Assembly: GCA_963578625.1 (NCBI GenBank)
Contig: CAUZEO010000059.1
Coordinates: 1-18,775 of the forward strand
From: CAUZEO01 sp963578625
GTDB lineage: Bacteria > Verrucomicrobiota > Kiritimatiellia > SLOV01
Direction of reading: 5' to 3'
DNA length: 18,775 nt
The translations under genes were made by a program, and so were the position numbers. The notes beneath the pieces are model-generated. The model saw only the letters and a list, made by a program, of their open reading frames with translations, made no database searches and was not told where the DNA came from. Within the stretch, counting starts at the first letter, position 1; every line of letters begins with the position of its first letter. This document shows, piece after piece, positions 15,051 to 18,775 of this stretch.

Positions 15051-16922
15051 TCACTCCTCAATAAACCACTGCGCGGGCTGGTGCGGTGTCGTAACCCCCC
15101 ATGGCCAGCCCAGAAGAGCGCCGTCTCCAGGCACATTATGGAGCCGGTCCGTAACCAGCATCGGTCCGATCGTGCCGCCGACCGCCCCGATCCCGTATAG
15201 ATTTTCCGCCTGGCTGCGGACAATTTTTTTGCCGAGACGAATTCGCTCCTCATCATCTCCGGTCTGCTTCAGGGCCTGCCACGTACTCCACAATTCCTTG
15301 ATGTCGTCCGGGGGTTCTTCTCCCTTGGCGCCATCCGATCTGAGCCAGTCCTCCCATGCGCCGCCCCAACACCGCATTTGCAGCGGCGTACCCATCGCAA
15401 TCCCGACATCAGTAGCCGTATCACCGGGATAGATTGCCAGGTCGAGCTGGTTGCCCATCAATTTTGTATAAACCAGCTCATTATCGACAACCCGCCAACT
15501 CAGCAAGATGCCGAGATCCGCCCAGTAGTCGGCCACCAGCTCGGTCATCTCCGGTCTAAATCCGCCTTCAATCACGACCGGCGAAAGCACTATCTGCCGG
15601 CCGCTCGGAAAATACCGCCACCCGCCGGCTCCTTTTCGCACCAGGCCAATTTCATCCAGGATCCGGTTCGCCCGATCCGGATCAAACTCCGCGTAGCTTG
15701 TTTCAAACTCCGGCTCGAAATAACTACAGGCCCGATTGACCGTAGCCTGGCGCGGAATGCATTTTCCAAAATAGAGGATGTCGTTTATTTCCTCGCGATT
15801 GATCCCCAGCGAGAGCGCGATTCGAAATCGCCGGTCGCGAAACAGATTCCTCATTTCCTCGTCGGGGTAGGTTTGATTCAGGAAATAGGTGACGCGCGTT
15901 CCCTGGTTCTCCACCCACATTCGAACCGAGTATTTCCCTCGCTCCTGGTTTGACAGGAGCAGCGGGGCGTTCTCGAGCGGATTCGAGGCGAAATCTATTT
16001 CCCCGGCGATGCTCTTCATATTTCTCGCTTCTTTGTTTCCGACTAGCTCCGAATGGATCCCATCGATGTACGGCAGCTGATTGCCTTCCGTATCCACCTT
16101 CCAGTAGTACGGATTGCGTTCGAGAATCACGTGTCCCATCGTCGGCTCGTCGAGCACCATCCAGGGGCTGATGGTGGGGTAATCCGGAGGGACTCTACCC
16201 GACAGACGAAGCACCGTGTGATTTTCATCCCGAAACAACTCGAACCAGTGGTCAAACCCTTTCTTCTTCGCCAGCGCGACGAGCTCTTCCTCGAGCACAT
16301 ACTTGATATGAAACTTTTTCAGGTAATGCTTCGGCTGCAAAAGAGTGGCCTCGGTAACGGAGTGGAGGAGCGCGAAAAGAACCGAACCGTAGGGCTCCTT
16401 AAAAGAGAACCGAAAATGAATCTCGTCGAGGATTTCGAGCGTCATCGGCTCACCTCCGACAATGTACGATGGCGACAACAGAGGTGTGATATCCTTGTTC
16501 AGAATCACCTCATGCCACGCGAAGTCCACGTCTTCCGTGGTGACAGGAAACCCGTCCGACCACTTCATGCCTTTTCGAAGCGTGATCAGGATTGATCGGG
16601 CATCCTTCGCAAGCTCCCAGGAAGCTGCGGCATTCGGCAAGATGGTAACCCCGTCGGGGGCGAAGCGCAGGAGCGGCTCCCAGTTCATATACATTTCTTC
16701 AACCATGAACCCCGCCACCGGCGTCATGGTCTGCATTTCCCCCCCATAAACGCCGATGCGCTCCAGGCAGGTCAGCACTTCGGGCTCCTCCGGCAGCCTC
16801 TCCTCCACCGGCGGCAGATTGCCCGCCGCAACCCGTTCCTGGAGCATGGGCGCCTCGTTGTACTCGGCGGCGCCGGCGGCACCCGCGAAAAGCAGAGTGG
16901 CAACTGCTGCGGCCACGCGCAT
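15051..16922 (-). CDS. ABC solute-binding protein, family 5 (first tandem paralogue)
   Basis: 623 residues from the ATG at 16922, which gives a textbook signal peptide (MRVAAAVATLLFAGAAGAA) just before mature EYNEAPMLQERVAAGNLPPVEE. The frame is open to 17084, but the extra residues translate a hairpin repeat (TPPSKLGGG) and lack signal character. Family-5 blocks: WELAKDARSILITLRKGMKWSDG, VTTEDVDFAWHEVI, PYGSVLFALL, ILERNPYYWKVD, NQLPYIDGI, FRIALSLGINREEINDILYFG, and the domain-closing VVIEGGFRPEMTELVADYW. The variable aromatic segment reads MRCWGGAWEDW (about 15340-15400). As first gene of the operon it is likely the most expressed. Its stop overlaps an ATG by TGATG (15049-15053), a vestigial-looking coupled start that runs only ten codons. 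Ligand unknown; a sugar oligomer is favoured by context. Confidence 0.93.
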   Translation of the reverse strand: MRVAAAVATLLFAGAAGAAEYNEAPMLQERVAAGNLPPVEERLPEEPEVLTCLERIGVYGGEMQTMTPVAGFMVEEMYMNWEPLLRFAPDGVTILPNAAASWELAKDARSILITLRKGMKWSDGFPVTTEDVDFAWHEVILNKDITPLLSPSYIVGGEPMTLEILDEIHFRFSFKEPYGSVLFALLHSVTEATLLQPKHYLKKFHIKYVLEEELVALAKKKGFDHWFELFRDENHTVLRLSGRVPPDYPTISPWMVLDEPTMGHVILERNPYYWKVDTEGNQLPYIDGIHSELVGNKEARNMKSIAGEIDFASNPLENAPLLLSNQERGKYSVRMWVENQGTRVTYFLNQTYPDEEMRNLFRDRRFRIALSLGINREEINDILYFGKCIPRQATVNRACSYFEPEFETSYAEFDPDRANRILDEIGLVRKGAGGWRYFPSGRQIVLSPVVIEGGFRPEMTELVADYWADLGILLSWRVVDNELVYTKLMGNQLDLAIYPGDTATDVGIAMGTPLQMRCWGGAWEDWLRSDGAKGEEPPDDIKELWSTWQALKQTGDDEERIRLGKKIVRSQAENLYGIGAVGGTIGPMLVTDRLHNVPGDGALLGWPWGVTTPHQPAQWFIEE

Positions 16923-16983
16923 CCTGTCCGTAGCCCGGAGCCCACGACGGCCATCATGGAGAATCGAGCGCCTGCCCGGCGCG

Positions 16984-17025
16984 CCACCGCCGAGCTTGCT
17001 CGGTGGGGTCCGAAGTACGCCGGAC
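16984..17025. repeat. CTTG-tetraloop hairpin repeat in the operon leader
   Basis: CCGCCGAG (16987-16994) pairs with CTCGGTGG (16999-17006) around the loop CTTG, with one G-T wobble. A second small hairpin follows: GTCCG (17008-17012) with CGGAC (17021-17025). C(UUG)G is a known stable RNA loop. On the minus strand the element lies about 62-103 bases upstream of the first binding-protein ATG, so it would be in that gene's 5' leader. Translated, it reads TPPSKLGGG, a phrase I recall from spurious ORFs in PVC-type genomes; that recollection is unverified. It could be a dispersed repeat, an RNA stability element, or both. Confidence 0.5.
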
Positions 17026-17090
17026 GAATACGAACGCACCGTGCCGCGGGACGAAAAAATTGCCTGGATAAACATTTCAAACACAATTGC

Positions 17091-17119
17091 ACTTTACCAA
17101 TCACAGGTGCCAATACCAA
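17091..17119 (-). promoter_or_regulatory. Candidate sigma-70-type promoter for the transporter operon
   Basis: On the minus strand TTGGTA (17119-17114), a 17-base spacer and TAAAGT (17096-17091) match four of six bases in each consensus box. It lies in the divergent gap, about 170 bases upstream of the first binding-protein start. The spacer also lies within a loose inverted pair (ATTG-CAC at 17086-17092, GTG-CCAAT at 17107-17114), which could be an operator. No equally good promoter was found for the plus-strand GH127 gene. Weak evidence; the consensus of this organism's sigma factor is unknown. Confidence 0.25.
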
Positions 17120-17127
17120 ACTCATTC

Positions 17128-18775
17128 ATGAATCAGAGACCTTTCTCTCCAGAACCCTGGCCGGAGGCGGGCGTGGTTGCCACCGGCGCAAGTTCGCACG
17201 CCCGCCTTCGCCCCGTGCCCATCCGGGCCGTCGCCATGCGCGACGGCTTCTGGCGGAAGCGTATCGACGCCAACCACCGGGCGGGGATTCCCAGTTTTCT
17301 TCGCTGGCTGAACCGGGATGACCAAACCGAGCCGTTTCCCACCTTTGCCCGATCCTCGAATCCGGAACAAATCGCCAACGCCATCGGCGCATTGCACCGG
17401 AATATCACCGGTAAAAACCGACATCACTTGATGCATTCCTGGCGCGCAAATGTTCAGACTCTTCTCGAAGCCTGTGCCTTGACCCTGCAGTCGGTCGACA
17501 CGCCCGAGCTTCACTCGCTGACAGACGAACTTGTGAAAGGCATGGTATCCGCGCACAATCATCCGGGCTTTTTCGATGCCTATTACGGCGAGAACTTCGG
17601 CCTTTCCTATCAGTTTGCTCTCCCCGGTCACGCGATCCAGGCCGCGGTCGCGCATCATCGAGCCACCGGCAGCACCGAGTTGCTTGATTGCGTGTGCCGG
17701 GTCGCGGACAGGATCGTGGATCAGTTCGGCAGGCGTCGCGCGGTCGACCACCCCTGCATCGAGATGGCGCTGATCGAACTCTACCGCTCGACTGGACAGG
17801 CAAAGTACCTCGAGACGGCGGGAAACTTTCTTCAGGCGCTGATGGATCAGCCCCCGCTCATCGGGCAGGGGTGCGGCGACTACGAATACCAGGAAACGGA
17901 ACCGCATTTCGGCCGACACGTGGTACGCCAGACCTATCTCTGCGCCGGCGGAGCCGACTATTACCTGGAGACCGGGGACACGGCATTCCGTGACAAACTC
18001 GAAGCCATGTGGAACGACATGACAATGGGCAAGTCACACATCACCGGCGCGCTGGCCATCGACTATTTCTGCCCGGAGCGCGTCGCGGAAAAACCCTATG
18101 ATTTGTGGGTCGGCGTTTTCCGGATTCTTCAGGATCATATCATCCGGGGCGGAGAGCTGTGCGAGTCCGTAGGCAACCTCTACTGGAATTGGCGCATGCT
18201 CGCCGCGGACGGCGAAGCAAAGTACGCCGACTTCTTCGAACGCGTACTGTACAACTCATTTCTCGCGCACGTCTCGATCGACGGATCGAAGTTTTTCTAC
18301 GTCTGCCCGCACGCTACCGACGGCGAGTTCCCGTCACGAACGGCATGGTCACACCCGGAAACCAGTTGCTGCAGTCCGAATGCATTGCGGATGATCGCGT
18401 CGGTGCCGGGATACCTGTTCAGCACGTCGGATGATGGCGTCTGGATACATCTGTACGACGCCTGCCGCCTGGACTGGCGGCTTTCGGATGGAACGCCCAT
18501 CGAACTGGAGATCGACACCGCGTATCCATGGAACGGCCGGATCACGATTGAAGTCATGCCGGCGGCGTCCCGGGATTTTACCCTCCGTCTGCGGATCCCG
18601 GGCTGGTGCACCGGTGCGTCACTCCAGGTAAACGGCAAGCCCGCCAATGGAAAGGCAATCCCAGGGTCCTACTTCGAAATTCGGCGGAACTGGTGCAAGC
18701 AGGATCGCGTGCAACTCGATCTGGCCATGCCTGTTCAGGTCATGGCGGCCGACGGCCGGGCGGAGGAGTTCGAGA
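17128..18775 (+). CDS. GH127-family beta-L-arabinofuranosidase, 3'-truncated by window end
   Basis: 549 codons are visible from the ATG at 17128, with no stop. There is no signal peptide, so it is predicted to be cytoplasmic. RPVPIRAVAMRDGFWRKRIDANHR (residues about 24-47) is the usual family opening (V-x-L-x-D-G-F-W). Catalytic features match the characterised Bifidobacterium enzyme HypBA1: Glu343-x-Cys345 (GELCES) corresponds to Glu338/Cys340, and Cys414-Cys415 (TSCCSPN) to Cys417/Cys418, the nucleophile and zinc ligands. An (alpha/alpha)6-type helical core with repeated Y-x-x-TG-D phrases (ADYYLETGD) is visible, then beta-sandwich sequence from about residue 440 (LRLRIPGWC). It is divergent from the importer operon, which points to processing of imported arabinofuranosides. 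DUF1680 relatives with other specificities cannot be excluded. No strong ribosome-binding site precedes the start. Confidence 0.9.
   Translation, partial: MNQRPFSPEPWPEAGVVATGASSHARLRPVPIRAVAMRDGFWRKRIDANHRAGIPSFLRWLNRDDQTEPFPTFARSSNPEQIANAIGALHRNITGKNRHHLMHSWRANVQTLLEACALTLQSVDTPELHSLTDELVKGMVSAHNHPGFFDAYYGENFGLSYQFALPGHAIQAAVAHHRATGSTELLDCVCRVADRIVDQFGRRRAVDHPCIEMALIELYRSTGQAKYLETAGNFLQALMDQPPLIGQGCGDYEYQETEPHFGRHVVRQTYLCAGGADYYLETGDTAFRDKLEAMWNDMTMGKSHITGALAIDYFCPERVAEKPYDLWVGVFRILQDHIIRGGELCESVGNLYWNWRMLAADGEAKYADFFERVLYNSFLAHVSIDGSKFFYVCPHATDGEFPSRTAWSHPETSCCSPNALRMIASVPGYLFSTSDDGVWIHLYDACRLDWRLSDGTPIELEIDTAYPWNGRITIEVMPAASRDFTLRLRIPGWCTGASLQVNGKPANGKAIPGSYFEIRRNWCKQDRVQLDLAMPVQVMAADGRAEEFE

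Noticed and set aside
13995..15200. 401-residue open frame on the plus strand
   Set aside because: It is the antisense shadow of two binding-protein genes; matching shadow frames occur opposite the other paralogues, and it lacks any recognisable domain.
16923..17084. 54-residue N-terminal extension of the first binding protein
   Set aside because: It translates the hairpin repeat and has no signal character; the internal ATG at 16922 gives a proper signal peptide.
1..18775. tRNA, rRNA, insertion-sequence transposase, toxin-antitoxin or defence genes
   Set aside because: None could be recognised on either strand; all substantial frames are accounted for by the listed genes.

Overview
The window is a carbohydrate-use locus from a Gram-negative-type bacterium. 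It has lipoprotein and Tat signals, exported solute-binding proteins and several glycan-active enzyme families. The moderately high GC, many exported enzyme-like proteins of unknown family and short degenerate repeats in the gene gaps are what I would expect from the PVC group (Verrucomicrobiota, Kiritimatiellota, Lentisphaerota) or a similar uncultured phylum such as Hydrogenedentota. That assignment is an impression: the window has no marker gene.

Positions 1-4049, plus strand: a 5'-truncated Asp-box (sialidase-like) beta-propeller protein; an exported protein with a glutamine-amidotransferase-like front and the start of a GH42-like barrel that stops where the catalytic core should continue; and a probable lipoprotein with a CxHADPxxG motif. 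A 288-base gap with two overlapping hairpins separates these from the next, convergent unit.

Positions 4338-16922, minus strand (read right to left): one long apparent operon. It holds three tandem paralogous family-5 solute-binding proteins, two DppB/DppC-type permeases, two DppD/OppF-type ATPases, a Tat-exported protein that is a distant paralogue of the plus-strand lipoprotein, and an extended SDR sugar-nucleotide epimerase-like protein joined to it by an ATGA overlap. Family-5 ABC importers are often labelled as peptide transporters, but members of this type next to glycoside hydrolases commonly carry oligosaccharides, and the neighbours here favour that.

Positions 17128-18775, plus strand: a divergent GH127 beta-L-arabinofuranosidase, cut by the window end, with its Glu-x-Cys and Cys-Cys zinc/nucleophile motifs intact. 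The control region for both directions lies in about 17030-17127.

Working model (inference): surface and periplasmic enzymes trim an arabinose-containing glycan, three binding proteins of different specificity deliver fragments to one shared permease/ATPase core, and GH127 cleaves beta-L-arabinofuranosyl ends in the cytoplasm.

The most unusual aspect is the operon's gaps. Most junctions carry a repeat element: paired 16-base arms, a 30-base inverted pair, a G-run tract able to form G-quadruplexes in the mRNA, and CTTG-loop hairpins. Two of the three binding-protein genes appear to have repeat-derived sequence as their start and signal-peptide region.
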